The notes under the pieces are model-generated. The model searched no databases. It had not been told where the DNA came from and was given only the letters and a program-made list of their open reading frames with translations. Below, one piece after another: positions 51,598-61,648 of a stretch of 64,000 bases of DNA. The position numbers and the translations under genes were made by a program. The DNA comes from Streptomyces iranensis. Its GTDB lineage: Bacteria; Actinomycetota; Actinomycetes; Streptomycetales; Streptomycetaceae. Position 1 is the stretch's first letter. Every line of letters starts with the position of its first letter. The stretch covers positions 62,001-126,000 of the forward strand of contig NZ_JAGGLR010000009.1 of assembly GCF_017874715.1 (NCBI RefSeq), read 5' to 3'.

Positions 51598-52164
51598 CTA
51601 CGCCTCCACAGCCTCGGCGCCGCCGGTCGGCGCCCAGGGGGCGCGGCGGATCGCCCGCAGCGCCCTGCGCCGCCGCAGCCCGGTCAGCTGGTCGATGAAC
51701 AGCCCGCCGTCCAGATGGTCGCACTCGTGCTGAAGGCAGCGCGCGAAGAAGCCCGTGCCCTCGATCCGCACCGGCTCCCCGGTCATCGTCACGCCCTCGA
51801 TCACCACGTGGTCGTAGCGCGGGGTGCCCGCCTCGAGACCCGGCAGCGACAGACAGCCCTCCGGCCCGCGCACCGTCACCCCGTCGGCCGCGACCGGCCG
51901 GGGGTTGACGACATGCCCCAGATGGCGGTGGTCCTCGTCGTCCGGGCAGTCGAAGACGAAGACCCGCAGCCCCACACCGATCTGATTGGCCGCGAGGCCC
52001 ACCCCGTGGGCCGCGTACATCGTGGCGTACAAGTCCTCGATCAGCAGCGCGAGCTCGGCGTCGAACGCGGTGACCTCCTCGCACGGCGCGCGCAGCGCCG
52101 GATCGCCGAGGAGCCGCAGGGGCCGCACCGCACCGCGGCTGCCCGGGATCACGCCATGTCGCAT
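51598..52164 (-). CDS. def: Peptide deformylase
   Basis: 188 residues from ATG; a TTG three codons upstream is possible. Motif 1 GVGLAANQIG, motif 2 EGCLSLPG with the metal Cys, and motif 3 QHECDHLDG with two metal His and the catalytic Glu are all present (HExDH in HECDH). It removes formyl groups from nascent proteins. Streptomyces carry several copies; the short C-terminus indicates a type 1/3 enzyme. The gene is divergent from murT; TAAGCT eight bases before the ATG and the weak ribosome site hint at a leaderless message. Confidence 0.95.
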   Translation of the reverse strand: MRHGVIPGSRGAVRPLRLLGDPALRAPCEEVTAFDAELALLIEDLYATMYAAHGVGLAANQIGVGLRVFVFDCPDDEDHRHLGHVVNPRPVAADGVTVRGPEGCLSLPGLEAGTPRYDHVVIEGVTMTGEPVRIEGTGFFARCLQHECDHLDGGLFIDQLTGLRRRRALRAIRRAPWAPTGGAEAVEA

Positions 52165-52354
52165 GGCAGCCAAGCTTACGGCGCGGCGAGGTGGGCCTCA
52201 CCGCGCACGGACGGAATTCGGGACAGCCGCCGGATCTCGATAGGCTGCTCTCCGACCGTGGCCTCCCGGCCGGCGACGCGGCGCGGAGGGGGCATACCAC
52301 CGGCGCCTCGGGGGGCAGAAGCGGCGCCGGTATGCGAGGAGGATCGAGAAGACG

Positions 52355-53593
52355 ATGGCAGGCAACTCGGAGCCGCTGTCACCGCGGGCCAAGCTGGCCG
52401 TGACGGCGGGCAGGGCCGCGGCGGCGGTGTCGAAGGCCGCGGGCCGCGGCAGCGGATCGGTGATCGGCGGCAAGGTGGCCCTGCGCCTCGACCCCGATCT
52501 GCTCAGCAGGCTGGCGCAGCACCTGGACGTCATCCTGGTGTCGGCGACCAACGGCAAGACCACGACCACCCGGCTCATCGCCGAGGCGCTGCGGGCGGCC
52601 GGCCCGGTCGTCTCCAACGCGCTGGGCGCCAATATGCCGGCCGGTATCACCTCCGCCCTGGCGGGCGGCTCCGATGCCCGCTACGGCGTCATCGAGGTCG
52701 ACGAGAAGTACCTCGCCGGTGTGGCGCGCGACACCGAGCCCAAGGCCATCGCGCTCCTCAACCTCTCCCGTGACCAGCTCGACCGCGCCGCCGAGACCCG
52801 GATGCTCGCCGAGAAGTGGCGCGAGGGCCTGACCGGCAGCAAGGCGGTCGTGATCGCCAACGCGGACGACCCGCTGATCGTCTGGGCCGCCTCCTCCAGC
52901 CCCAATGTGGTGTGGGTCGCGGCCGGGCAGGAGTGGAAGGACGACGCCTGGTCCTGCCCGTCCTGCGGCGGTGTGCTGCAGCGTCCGGGCGACGACTGGG
53001 TCTGCGGGGAGTGCGGCTTCCGCCGCCCGGTGCCCAGCTGGGCGCTGAACGGCGACTACGTCCTCGACCCGCACGGCGCCGCCTGGCCCATCCAGCTCCA
53101 GCTCCCCGGCCGCGCGAACAAGGCCAACGCGGCCACCTCGGCCGCCGTCGCCGCCACCTTCGGGGTGCCCCCGCAGGTCGCGCTGGAGCGGATGTACCAG
53201 GTCCAGGCCGTGGCCGGCCGGTATGACGTGGTCACCTTCCAGGAGCGCCAGCTGCGGCTGCTGCTGGCGAAGAACCCGGCCGGCTGGCTGGAGACCTTCT
53301 CGCTGATCGACCCGCCGCCCACCCCGGTGATCCTCTCGGTGAACGCGCGCGGCGCCGACGGCACCGACACCTCCTGGCTGTGGGACGTGGACTACACCCG
53401 GCTGGCCGGGCACCCGATCTGCGTGATCGGCGACCGCAAGCTGGACCTCGCGGTGCGCCTGGAGGTCGCCGGGCTGGACTTCCGGGTCTGCGCGGACGCG
53501 GACGAGGCGGTACGGATCTCCCCGCCCGGCCGCATCGAGGTGATCGCCAACTACACCGCGTTCCAGGACCTGCGCCGCCGGGTCGGCAACTGA
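52355..53593 (+). CDS. murT: Lipid II isoglutaminyl synthase subunit MurT
   Basis: 412 residues, ATG after GGAGGA. SATNGKTTTTRLIAEAL is the Mur-ligase P-loop and VIEVDEKYLAGVARDTEPK the metal region. The zinc ribbon SCPSCGGVLQ...VCGECGFRRP, with four cysteines at about 205-226, marks MurT rather than a true Mur ligase, and the DUF1727 C-terminal domain follows from about 290. With GatD it amidates the D-glutamate of lipid II. The GatD gene follows by 24 bases. Confidence 0.95.
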   Translation: MAGNSEPLSPRAKLAVTAGRAAAAVSKAAGRGSGSVIGGKVALRLDPDLLSRLAQHLDVILVSATNGKTTTTRLIAEALRAAGPVVSNALGANMPAGITSALAGGSDARYGVIEVDEKYLAGVARDTEPKAIALLNLSRDQLDRAAETRMLAEKWREGLTGSKAVVIANADDPLIVWAASSSPNVVWVAAGQEWKDDAWSCPSCGGVLQRPGDDWVCGECGFRRPVPSWALNGDYVLDPHGAAWPIQLQLPGRANKANAATSAAVAATFGVPPQVALERMYQVQAVAGRYDVVTFQERQLRLLLAKNPAGWLETFSLIDPPPTPVILSVNARGADGTDTSWLWDVDYTRLAGHPICVIGDRKLDLAVRLEVAGLDFRVCADADEAVRISPPGRIEVIANYTAFQDLRRRVGN

Positions 53594-53617
53594 CCCCCCC
53601 GTACGAGAGGCACGAAG

Positions 53618-54355
53618 ATGCGTAGCACGAGCCAGAACGGCCTGCGTCTGGTGTGGGTCTACCCCGACCTGCTGAGCACGTACGGCGACCAGGGCAACGT
53701 CCTGGTGGTGGAGCGCCGGGCGCGGCAGCGCGGGCTGGAGGTCTCCCGCCTGGACGTCCGCTCCGACCAGCAGATCCCCACCTCCGGGGACGTCTATCTG
53801 ATCGGCGGTGGCGAGGACCGCCCGCAGCGGCTGGCCGCCGAGCGGCTGATGCGGGACGGGGGGCTGAACCGGGCGGTGGCCAATGGGGCGATCGTCTTCT
53901 CGGTGTGCGCCGGGTACCAGATCCTCGGCCATGAGTTCGTCAACGACCTCGGACAGCGCCAGCAGGGCCTGGGGCTGCTGGACGTGGTCAGCACCCGCGG
54001 CGAGGGCGCCCGGTGCGTCGGGGACGTGCTGGCCGACATCGACGAGCGATTGGCGCTGCCCCCGCTGACCGGCTTCGAGAACCACCAGGGCGTCACCCAC
54101 CTGGGCCCGACCGCCCGCCCCTTCGCCCGGGTCCGGTTCGGCAACGGAAACGGCGCCGGGGACGGTTTCGAGGGCGCGTACAGCGACACCGTCTTCGGGA
54201 CGTACATGCACGGCCCGGTGATGGCCCGCAACCCGCACATCGCGGACCACCTGCTGAAGCTGGCCCTCGATGTGAACGCGCTGCCGCCGGTCAACGACCA
54301 GTGGTACGAGGCGCTGCGCAACGAGCGGATCGCGGCGGCGACCCAGCCCGCCTGA
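53618..54355 (+). CDS. gatD: Lipid II isoglutaminyl synthase subunit GatD
   Basis: 245 residues. The class I glutamine amidotransferase elbow is FSVCAGYQILGHEF (catalytic Cys at about residue 94), and the His is in YMHGPVMARNP near 190. LVWVYPDLLSTYGDQGNV opens the domain, as in GatD/CobQ-like proteins. It supplies ammonia from glutamine to MurT. ATG after GAGAGG. Paired with murT as one operon. Confidence 0.95.
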   Translation: MRSTSQNGLRLVWVYPDLLSTYGDQGNVLVVERRARQRGLEVSRLDVRSDQQIPTSGDVYLIGGGEDRPQRLAAERLMRDGGLNRAVANGAIVFSVCAGYQILGHEFVNDLGQRQQGLGLLDVVSTRGEGARCVGDVLADIDERLALPPLTGFENHQGVTHLGPTARPFARVRFGNGNGAGDGFEGAYSDTVFGTYMHGPVMARNPHIADHLLKLALDVNALPPVNDQWYEALRNERIAAATQPA

Positions 54356-54532
54356 GCCGCCTCCCGCTCGCCCGAGCGCAGCTCAGGCACCGTTCGAGCG
54401 CAGGGTGACCGCATGTCGGACATCAGGCCGCAGGCCGCGCCCCCGCCGCCCGCCCGCTTGTAGGGTGGCGGGGTCCCGCCGGACGACGCGGTCCGGCCGT
54501 CGGCCCCCATCTCAGACAGAGGTATGCGTGCC

Positions 54533-55558
<1,026 letters not shown>

Positions 55559-55615
55559 TCGATGCGGTTCTAGGCTGGTGCGAGCACATTTCGTGCGCAC
55601 TGGGAGGTGTACCGG

Positions 55616-56566
55616 ATGGATCACGGCGGGCACGGCATGATGATGGATCTGCCGCCGTTCACGCTGTCGCGCGGGCTGGAGTTCGGCGGCGATCCGTTCT
55701 TCCTGGTCGGCTGTGTGCTGGCGCTCGGTCTTTACGGCTGGGGCGTCGCGCGGCTGCGGCGGCGCGGCGACGCCTGGCCGGTGGGGCGCGTGGTCTCCTT
55801 CGTACTCGGGGTGCTGACCATCGCGGTCGCGATGTGCACCAAGCTGAACGACTACGGCATGGTCATGTTCAGCGTCCATATGGTGCAGCACATGATCATC
55901 AGCATGGTCTCGCCGATCCTGCTGCTGCTGGGCGCGCCGGTCACGCTGACCCTGCGGGCCCTCCCGGCGGCCGGGCGCGGCCGCAAGGGGCCCCGGGAGC
56001 TGCTGGTCGCGCTGTTGCACAGCCGCTATATGCGGATCATCACCCACCCGGCGTTCACCATCCCGCTGTTCATCGCGAGCCTGTACGCGCTGTACTTCAC
56101 CCCGCTCTTCGACTTCCTGATGGAGAGCAAGGCCGGGCATATCGCGATGATGGTCCACTTCCTCGCGGTGGGCCTGGTCTTCTTCTGGCCGATCATGGGC
56201 GTGGACCCGGGTCCGCACCGGCCCGGCTATGTGATGCGGATGCTGGAGCTGTTCTCGGGCATGCCGTTCCACGCGTTCTTCGGCATCGCGCTGATGATGG
56301 CGTCCGAGCCCATGGTCGGCACGTACAGGCATCCGCCCGCCTCGCTGGGCATCGACGCGCTGTCGGACCAGACCTGGGCGGGCGGTATCGCCTGGGCCTT
56401 CAGCGAGATCCCGTCGGTGATCGTGCTGGTGGCGCTGGTCTACCAGTGGTACAAGTCCGAGCAGCGCCAGGCGCGGCGTATCGACCGCACCGCGGACCGG
56501 GACGGCGACCAGGAGCTCGCGGCGTACAACGCGTATCTGGCCTCGCTCCAGTCCCGGAGCCAGTGA
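55616..56566 (+). CDS. CtaG-type cytochrome c oxidase assembly protein
   Basis: 316 residues from the ATG 8 bases after GGGAGG. About seven membrane segments are seen, with His-rich loops MDHGGHGMMMDLPPF at the start, HMVQHMIISMVSPILLLLGA in segment 3 region and the LFDFLMESKAGH stretch; these are the caa3_CtaG features. The family helps assemble copper or haem centres of the caa3 oxidase. Its last residues and stop are duplicated in the DNA (26 bp). Confidence 0.88.
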   Translation: MDHGGHGMMMDLPPFTLSRGLEFGGDPFFLVGCVLALGLYGWGVARLRRRGDAWPVGRVVSFVLGVLTIAVAMCTKLNDYGMVMFSVHMVQHMIISMVSPILLLLGAPVTLTLRALPAAGRGRKGPRELLVALLHSRYMRIITHPAFTIPLFIASLYALYFTPLFDFLMESKAGHIAMMVHFLAVGLVFFWPIMGVDPGPHRPGYVMRMLELFSGMPFHAFFGIALMMASEPMVGTYRHPPASLGIDALSDQTWAGGIAWAFSEIPSVIVLVALVYQWYKSEQRQARRIDRTADRDGDQELAAYNAYLASLQSRSQ

Positions 56567-56592
56567 CCTCGCTCCAGTCCCGGAGCCGCTGA
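56541..56592 (+). repeat. 26-bp tandem duplication across the ctaG-like stop
   Basis: cctcgctccagtcccggagc begins both 26-bp copies (56541 and 56567); they differ at two positions near the end and both end in TGA in the same phase, so the gene has a second in-phase stop 26 bases later only in the shifted register of the copy. Confidence 0.95.
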
Positions 56593-56773
56593 GTCCGGTC
56601 CCGGCAGCCTGCCAGGAGGGGCCCGCCGGGCCTTGCCGCCTACGGCGGGGAGCGGAAAGACCCGCCGGACACCCCGTAGCGGTCGGGGCCCGGACCGCGA
56701 GACCATGGACCCGGGCCCTGGGTGGCCCGGGTCCTGGCGAAGGGGCGTCGGGACCGCCGTGAGGAGGTCGGGG

Positions 56774-56929
56774 ATGCCCGGTTCCGCGAAGGCGATGACG
56801 GTGGCCACGGTAGGGGGCCTGGTGCTGGTGACGGCCTACACCGTGGCCCTGGGGAGCAACGGCTGGCTCTGGTTCAGCTGGGTGGTGCTCGGACTGCTGA
56901 CCGTGGGGGTCGTGGTGGCCCGGAGCTGA
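56774..56929 (+). CDS. Small two-helix membrane protein
   Basis: 51 residues, ATG 5 bases after GAGGAGGT, a strong ribosome site. MTVATVGGLVLVTAYTVALG and WLWFSWVVLGLLTVGVVVAR are two membrane helices joined by SNG. No family is recognised. It ends three bases before the convergent P450 gene stop. Such short integral proteins are common near respiratory genes; the neighbouring ctaG-like gene is upstream on the same strand. Confidence 0.7.
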   Translation: MPGSAKAMTVATVGGLVLVTAYTVALGSNGWLWFSWVVLGLLTVGVVVARS

Positions 56930-56932
56930 TCT

Positions 56933-58429
56933 CTACGGGGCGGAGGACCCCTTCGGAGCTGATCCCGAGGGCCTGCCCAGCAGCCACCGCCATAACGCCG
57001 CCCACCACGGGACGCGTCCGGGGGCCGTCGCCGCGGGCCGTTCGGTGCCGGACCGGACCGGGGCCGACGCGTCCTCGGGCATCGAGGGCACCCGCTGCCG
57101 AGGGGGCAGGAGGGCCTCGACGGGGAGGTCCATGATGTCCGGCTCGGGGCGCCGGGGCATGAACTCCACCGGCAGCTCCACGAGATGGCGGGAGATCCAG
57201 GACGAGAGCCAGGTCAGCTCGGACTCGTCCACGGCCAGCCGCAGATCGGGCAGGCGCAGCAGCAGGGTGTCGATGGCGGTGTCCGTGATGGCCCGGCCGA
57301 TGTCCTGCCCCGGGCATTCGTGGGGGCCGCCGCTGAAGGCGAGATGGGACCGGTTGCCGTACATGGGCGCGGCGATGTCGGGGCGGATGGCCGGGTCGAC
57401 GTTCCCGGCGGCCAGCCCCAGCAGCAGCATGTCCCCGGTCTTGATCCGCTGACCGCCCAGCTCGGTGTCCCCGGTGGCCCAGCGGCCGGGGACGACCGTG
57501 AGCGGGGGCTCGTTCCACAGCACATGCTCGATGGCGTCCGGCAGCGTCATATGACCGCCGGCCAGGGACGCGCGGAAGCGCGGATCGGTGAGGACCATGC
57601 GCAGCGTGTTGGCCATCAGATTGGTGGTGGTCTCGTTGCCGGTGAGCAGCACCAGCCGCAGATGCTGGACCACCTCCTCCTCGGTGAGGCCGGAGGGGTG
57701 GGCCAGCAGCCAGGACGCCAGGTCCTCGCCGGGTTCGGCGCGCCTGCGGTCCACCAGGCCCTTGAGGGCGTCGGTGACGTACGCGTCGCTGCGCAGGGCC
57801 GTCTCGGTGCCCTTCATCAGGTCCCGGGTGGCCTCGACCAGCCGGGGGCCGTACTCGTCGGGCATGCCCAGCAGTTGGGTGAGGACGAGCATGGGCAGCT
57901 GCTGGGCGAAGGCGGTGACCATTTCCGCGCCCCCGTCGGCGCAGAAGTCGTTCACCAGCTGGTGGGTGAAGCGGGTGACATGGCGGCGGATCCCGCGGCG
58001 GTCGAAGCGCCCCATGGACTCGGTGAGCGCGGCCCGCAGCCGCTCGTGCTCGTCGCCGTCGGCGAAGGTGCACATGGGCTGCCAGCCGACCACCGGCAGC
58101 AGGGGCGAGTCGGCGGCGATCCTGCCGTCCTTCCAGGCGTGCCAGTGGCGGGAGTCGCGGGAGAAGCGGGAGGGGGTGCGGGAGACCTCCAGGTTCTCGC
58201 GGTAGCCCAGCAGCAGCCAGGCCGGTATGCCACCGTCGAGCACGATCGGGGCCACCGGGCCGTGCTCGGTGCGCAGCCGCTCGTACAGCCCCATCGGGTC
58301 CTTCTCGTTCTCGGGCCCGAGGAGGTCCACCAGACCGCCGTCTGCGTCGGAGAGCGCGGTGTGGACGGGGCACCGGGTGGGCGGCAGATCGGCGGACCCG
58401 GTGCCGGGGTCGTCGGGATGAGGAGTCAC
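56933..58429 (-). CDS. cvnE: Conservon cytochrome P450, CYP157-like (CvnE)
   Basis: 498 residues from the GTG in the GTGA overlap with cvnD. Haem Cys372 is in FSGGPHECPGQ. The I-helix GNETTTN (264-270) has the oxygen-binding region. The K-helix reads AIEHVLWNEPP, with W305 where P450s have the Arg of ExxR, the feature described for the CYP157 family of conservon P450s. The C-terminal 60 residues are a Pro/Ser-rich tail not found in usual P450s. It is the last gene of the conservon and may act as a redox-dependent output; substrate unknown. Confidence 0.92.
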   Translation of the reverse strand: MTPHPDDPGTGSADLPPTRCPVHTALSDADGGLVDLLGPENEKDPMGLYERLRTEHGPVAPIVLDGGIPAWLLLGYRENLEVSRTPSRFSRDSRHWHAWKDGRIAADSPLLPVVGWQPMCTFADGDEHERLRAALTESMGRFDRRGIRRHVTRFTHQLVNDFCADGGAEMVTAFAQQLPMLVLTQLLGMPDEYGPRLVEATRDLMKGTETALRSDAYVTDALKGLVDRRRAEPGEDLASWLLAHPSGLTEEEVVQHLRLVLLTGNETTTNLMANTLRMVLTDPRFRASLAGGHMTLPDAIEHVLWNEPPLTVVPGRWATGDTELGGQRIKTGDMLLLGLAAGNVDPAIRPDIAAPMYGNRSHLAFSGGPHECPGQDIGRAITDTAIDTLLLRLPDLRLAVDESELTWLSSWISRHLVELPVEFMPRRPEPDIMDLPVEALLPPRQRVPSMPEDASAPVRSGTERPAATAPGRVPWWAALWRWLLGRPSGSAPKGSSAP

Positions 58430-59049
58430 GGTGTCTCCGGGGTCACGGTGTGGAGGGATTGCAGATGGCGTACGAGGGCGAGGAGGGTGTCGCGGCTGGA
58501 GGTCCGGTCGCGGGCATCGCAGTCGATCATCGGTACGGAGTCGGGCAGGTCCATGGCCGCGCGCAGGTCCGCCATGGAGTGGACGGGGGCCTCGGGGAAG
58601 GCGTTGACCGCGACCACGAAGGGCACCCCGCGCTCCTCGAGCCGTCCGACCGCGTCGAAGCTGACCTCCAGACGGCGGGTGTCGATCAGGACCACGGCGC
58701 CCAGGGCGCCCTCGAAGAGGCCGTTCCACAGGAACCAGAACCGCTCCTGGCCGGGGGTGCCGAACAGATAGAGCACCAGCCGTTCGTTGAGGCTGATCCG
58801 GCCGAAGTCCATCGCGACGGTGGTCTCGGTCTTGCGCTCGATCCCCGCGATGTCGTCGACGCCGACCCCGGCCTGGGTCATGGTCTCCTCGGTGGTCAGC
58901 GGGCGGATCTCGCTCACCGAGCCGACCATGGTGGTCTTGCCGACGCCGAAGCCGCCGACGATCACCACCTTGACGGCGGCGGCCGCGGAGGCCGGGAGGG
59001 TGTCCTCGCTGCGCGGTCCGGCGATTTCCTCAGAGGTTCTGTAGTCCAT
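58426..59049 (-). CDS. cvnD: Conservon Ras-like GTPase (CvnD)
   Basis: 207 residues. G1 is GGFGVGKTT, G3 lies in LFGTPGQERFWFLW (TPGQ), and G4 is VAVNAFPE (NxxE/D-like, with Phe in place of Lys as in this family). The N-terminus MDYRTSEEIAGPRSE overlaps the cvnC end by 20 bp. CvnD proteins work with CvnA to CvnC at the membrane, in a layout similar to eukaryotic G-protein systems. The order A-B-C-D-E is complete here. Confidence 0.93.
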   Translation of the reverse strand: MDYRTSEEIAGPRSEDTLPASAAAAVKVVIVGGFGVGKTTMVGSVSEIRPLTTEETMTQAGVGVDDIAGIERKTETTVAMDFGRISLNERLVLYLFGTPGQERFWFLWNGLFEGALGAVVLIDTRRLEVSFDAVGRLEERGVPFVVAVNAFPEAPVHSMADLRAAMDLPDSVPMIDCDARDRTSSRDTLLALVRHLQSLHTVTPETP

Positions 59050-59392
59050 GCATCACCGCCTGCAGCAGTTCGGGGTCGGGCAGCACGGCGGCCGGGACCG
59101 GCGCCCTGACCTCCACCCGGTCGTCCCGCAGCAGCCCCGCGAGGAGCACGGCGACGGTGGAGACGGGCAGGACCAGATACGCGGAGATCTCCGCCACCGA
59201 GAGCGGGAACTGGCACATCCTCAGCACGGCCGCGGCCTCGGGGGCCGTCCCCGGCTCCGGTTCGGCGCGCGCCACGATGAGGCTGACGAGTTCGACGGGC
59301 CGGTGCCGGGGTTCCTGCGGGGCGCGGCCGCGGCTGACCGTGTAGAGCCGCTCCGGGCCACCCTCGTCCCACGGCTTGCCGGGCTCGCTCAT
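59030..59392 (-). CDS. cvnC: Conservon DUF742 protein (CvnC)
   Basis: 120 residues from the ATG overlapping the cvnB stop (ATGA). The DUF742 winged-helix-like pattern is visible in RLYTVSRGRAPQEPRHRPVE, EAAAVLRMCQFPLSVAEISA and YLVLPVSTVAVLLAGLL. It likely links CvnB and CvnD. It has no enzyme motifs. Confidence 0.93.
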   Translation of the reverse strand: MSEPGKPWDEGGPERLYTVSRGRAPQEPRHRPVELVSLIVARAEPEPGTAPEAAAVLRMCQFPLSVAEISAYLVLPVSTVAVLLAGLLRDDRVEVRAPVPAAVLPDPELLQAVMHGLQNL

Positions 59393-59808
59393 GTCACGCG
59401 TCCGTCGACCCGCGGCGGGCTGCTGAGGTGCTCCCCGAGCCGGGCGACGAGATCTCTCATGCACTGGCCCATCAGCCCGGCGTCCACGCTGTCCTCGGCG
59501 AGCACCGCCAGATACGAGCTGGTACCGGCCGCCATCAGATAGAAGAACCCGCCGTCGACCTCGATGACGACCAGCCGCATCCGCCCGTCCCCCTCGGGGA
59601 ACTCGGCGGCGATCGCGCCGGAGAGGCTCTGCAGCCCGGCGCAGGCGGCGGCCAGGCGGTCGGCGGTGTCCTTGTCCGCGCCGACCTGGGCCATGCACAG
59701 GCCGTCCGAGGACAGCAGGACCACGTGCCGGGTCTCCGGAACGCTGGACGCCAGGTCCCGGAGCATCCAGTCCATGTTGAACCGCGGTTGCGTCACTTGC
59801 CTACTCAT
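59389..59808 (-). CDS. cvnB: Conservon Roadblock/LC7 protein (CvnB)
   Basis: 139 residues. The Roadblock fold is seen in MDWMLRDLASSVPETRHVVL, LLSSDGLCMAQVGADKDTAD, AACAGLQSLSGAIAAEF and RLVVIEVDGGFFYLMAAG. In conservons this MglB-like protein is thought to be a GTPase-activating or scaffold partner of CvnD. Its start overlaps the cvnA stop by 8 bp. Confidence 0.93.
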   Translation of the reverse strand: MSRQVTQPRFNMDWMLRDLASSVPETRHVVLLSSDGLCMAQVGADKDTADRLAAACAGLQSLSGAIAAEFPEGDGRMRLVVIEVDGGFFYLMAAGTSSYLAVLAEDSVDAGLMGQCMRDLVARLGEHLSSPPRVDGRVT

Positions 59809-61384
59809 CCTTGTCCGACGTGTTCGGGGTGCCTGAGTTGTCCGGGGTGCTGGGGGACTTCCGGGGGTCCGGCGCGTCCGTGGCCGCGTCCGCCGCCGGG
59901 ATCGGCTCGCCGTTGAGCCCCTTGGTGAAGGCGTCCAGCCAGATCCCCGGCTGTACCGGCTGCCGGGCCGGTTCGCGGGGCGGGGCGGGCGCCGCCGGGG
60001 GCGCGGAGTCGACGCGGAACGAGGGGGCCGGGGCGACCATGGGCATCCGGCGGCGGCGCTGCGGGAGTCCGGCGCCGTTCTGCCGGAAGCCGGGGCCGGG
60101 GCCGGGGCCGGGGCGGCCCTGCGCCATCGGGCCGGTGCGGGTGGGCGACGGCAGGGGCGTGGCCCGCTTGATGGGCTTGGGCGGGGGCAGTTTGGCCGCG
60201 CGGGCGATCGCGCCGCCGGGCGCGGGGGTGGGGCAGATGATGTCCTGCGGTACGACCAGCACCGCGCGCACCCCTCCGTACGCCGAGGGCCGCAACGAGA
60301 TCTGGAACCGGTACCTCACGGCGAGCCTGCCGACCACGGCCAGGCCGAGCCGCGGTGTCTCGCCCAGGTCGTTGAGGTCGAATCCGGTGGCCGCCTGGAG
60401 CAGCACCGCGTCGGTGCGTCTGCGCGCCTCCTCCGACAGGCCCACCCCGGCGTCCTCGATCTCGATCGCGACCCCGGACTGGACCTCGATCGCGGTCAGG
60501 TGCACCCGGGTCTTGGGCGGCGAGTAGCGGGTGGCGTTGTCCAGCAGTTCGGCGAGGGCGTGGATCAGCGGCTCCACCGAGGGGCCGACGATCGCGACGT
60601 CCGCCACCGAGTGCAGATCCACCCGCTCGTACTCGAGGATGCGGGACATGGCGCCGCGGCAGACGTTGAACAGCGGCACCTCCTTCTGCCACTGGCGACC
60701 CGGGCGGGAGCCGCCCAGGACCGCGATGGAATCCGCCAGCCGGCCGATGAGGGCGTTGCCGTGGTCCAGGTGGAGCAGATCCTCGAAGACGTCCGGGTCG
60801 GCGCCGTGCTTGTCCTCCATCTCCCGCATGTCCTGGGCCTGTTGGTGGACGATGGCCTGCACCCGGCGGGCGATGTTGACGAACGCCCGCTGGGCCGCGT
60901 CCCTCAGGTCCTCCTCGGTCCGCACGGTGTCCAGCACCCACCGCAGCAGCTGCTCGTGGGCGGCGTCGAAATCCGGGTCGAGACGGGGCGCGTAGTCGAC
61001 GTCCTTCATCGCCTCGTGCACCATGGCACCGCGCCGCAGCCGGGCCACCGTCGCGGGGAGCACCTCCCGGGTCAGCCGCCGGATCTCCGCCTCCTGGGCC
61101 GCCAGGCGCTGCCGGAACTCGGCCTCCTGGGCGGAGAGCCTGGTGCGCAGCGTGGTGATCAGCCGGCCGCGGCGCATCGCCTCGGCCGCCGCGAAGGCCA
61201 CCGCGAGCGTCGCCGCCACTCCGCACCAGGCGACCGTGGCCCGCGCCCCGGCCGGGACCACGGCGACGGCCAGCGCCGCGCAGAACGCCATCGCGGCGGG
61301 AGGGATGACCCATACGAGCGTGGAGGCGGGCCGTCGGCCTCCGGGTGAGGTGCCGCCTCCGGATGAGGTGCCGGCGAAAACCAT
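59801..61384 (-). CDS. cvnA: Conservon sensor-kinase-like protein (CvnA)
   Basis: 527 residues from the ATG 5 bases after AAGGA. Two membrane segments lie at about 20-45 and 50-70 (STLVWVIPPAAMAFCAALAV, ATVAWCGVAATLAVAFAAAE), then a coiled coil, and a HATPase domain (about 250-400) with LAELLDNATRYSPP (N-box) and IEDAGVGLSEE. No phospho-accepting His is evident. The last 120 residues are Pro/Ala-rich and disordered. It is the presumed signal-sensing member of the conservon. A second ATG six bases upstream exists. Confidence 0.9.
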   Translation of the reverse strand: MVFAGTSSGGGTSPGGRRPASTLVWVIPPAAMAFCAALAVAVVPAGARATVAWCGVAATLAVAFAAAEAMRRGRLITTLRTRLSAQEAEFRQRLAAQEAEIRRLTREVLPATVARLRRGAMVHEAMKDVDYAPRLDPDFDAAHEQLLRWVLDTVRTEEDLRDAAQRAFVNIARRVQAIVHQQAQDMREMEDKHGADPDVFEDLLHLDHGNALIGRLADSIAVLGGSRPGRQWQKEVPLFNVCRGAMSRILEYERVDLHSVADVAIVGPSVEPLIHALAELLDNATRYSPPKTRVHLTAIEVQSGVAIEIEDAGVGLSEEARRRTDAVLLQAATGFDLNDLGETPRLGLAVVGRLAVRYRFQISLRPSAYGGVRAVLVVPQDIICPTPAPGGAIARAAKLPPPKPIKRATPLPSPTRTGPMAQGRPGPGPGPGFRQNGAGLPQRRRRMPMVAPAPSFRVDSAPPAAPAPPREPARQPVQPGIWLDAFTKGLNGEPIPAADAATDAPDPRKSPSTPDNSGTPNTSDKDE

Positions 61385-61648
61385 GGACATCCTTAAAAAC
61401 AGCGAAGAGAAAATGAGTGCGAAATGCGGGCGATGAGCCAGCCCGTCATGGGCCCTGGAGCATAGCGGTTTCACCGTCGCATGAATCGAAGATGCTTTTT
61501 TCTTCGGAATGCATCACGGTGAATTCAAAGAACATGAAAAAGCGATCATCTGCACTCACTCTTTGACCGCGAATGATCGGCCGAGGGCGAATCTGCTCAT
61601 GGCGAAGGAGTCTGGGCAGCATGGCGCTCGAGCCCTTAGCGTCCCGGC
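61385..61648. other. A/T-richer divergent promoter region
   Basis: 264 bp between cvnA and the epimerase gene, clearly lower in G+C than the surroundings, with cgaaga...tcttcg at 61487-61505 and a run of T (61494-61501). Promoters of both genes should lie here. No gene is visible in it. Confidence 0.65.
61637..61642 (+). promoter_or_regulatory. Possible -10 of leaderless epimerase transcript
   Basis: TAGCGT, six bases, then the ATG of the epimerase gene, without a ribosome site. Identical in layout to 29205-29210. Confidence 0.5.
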
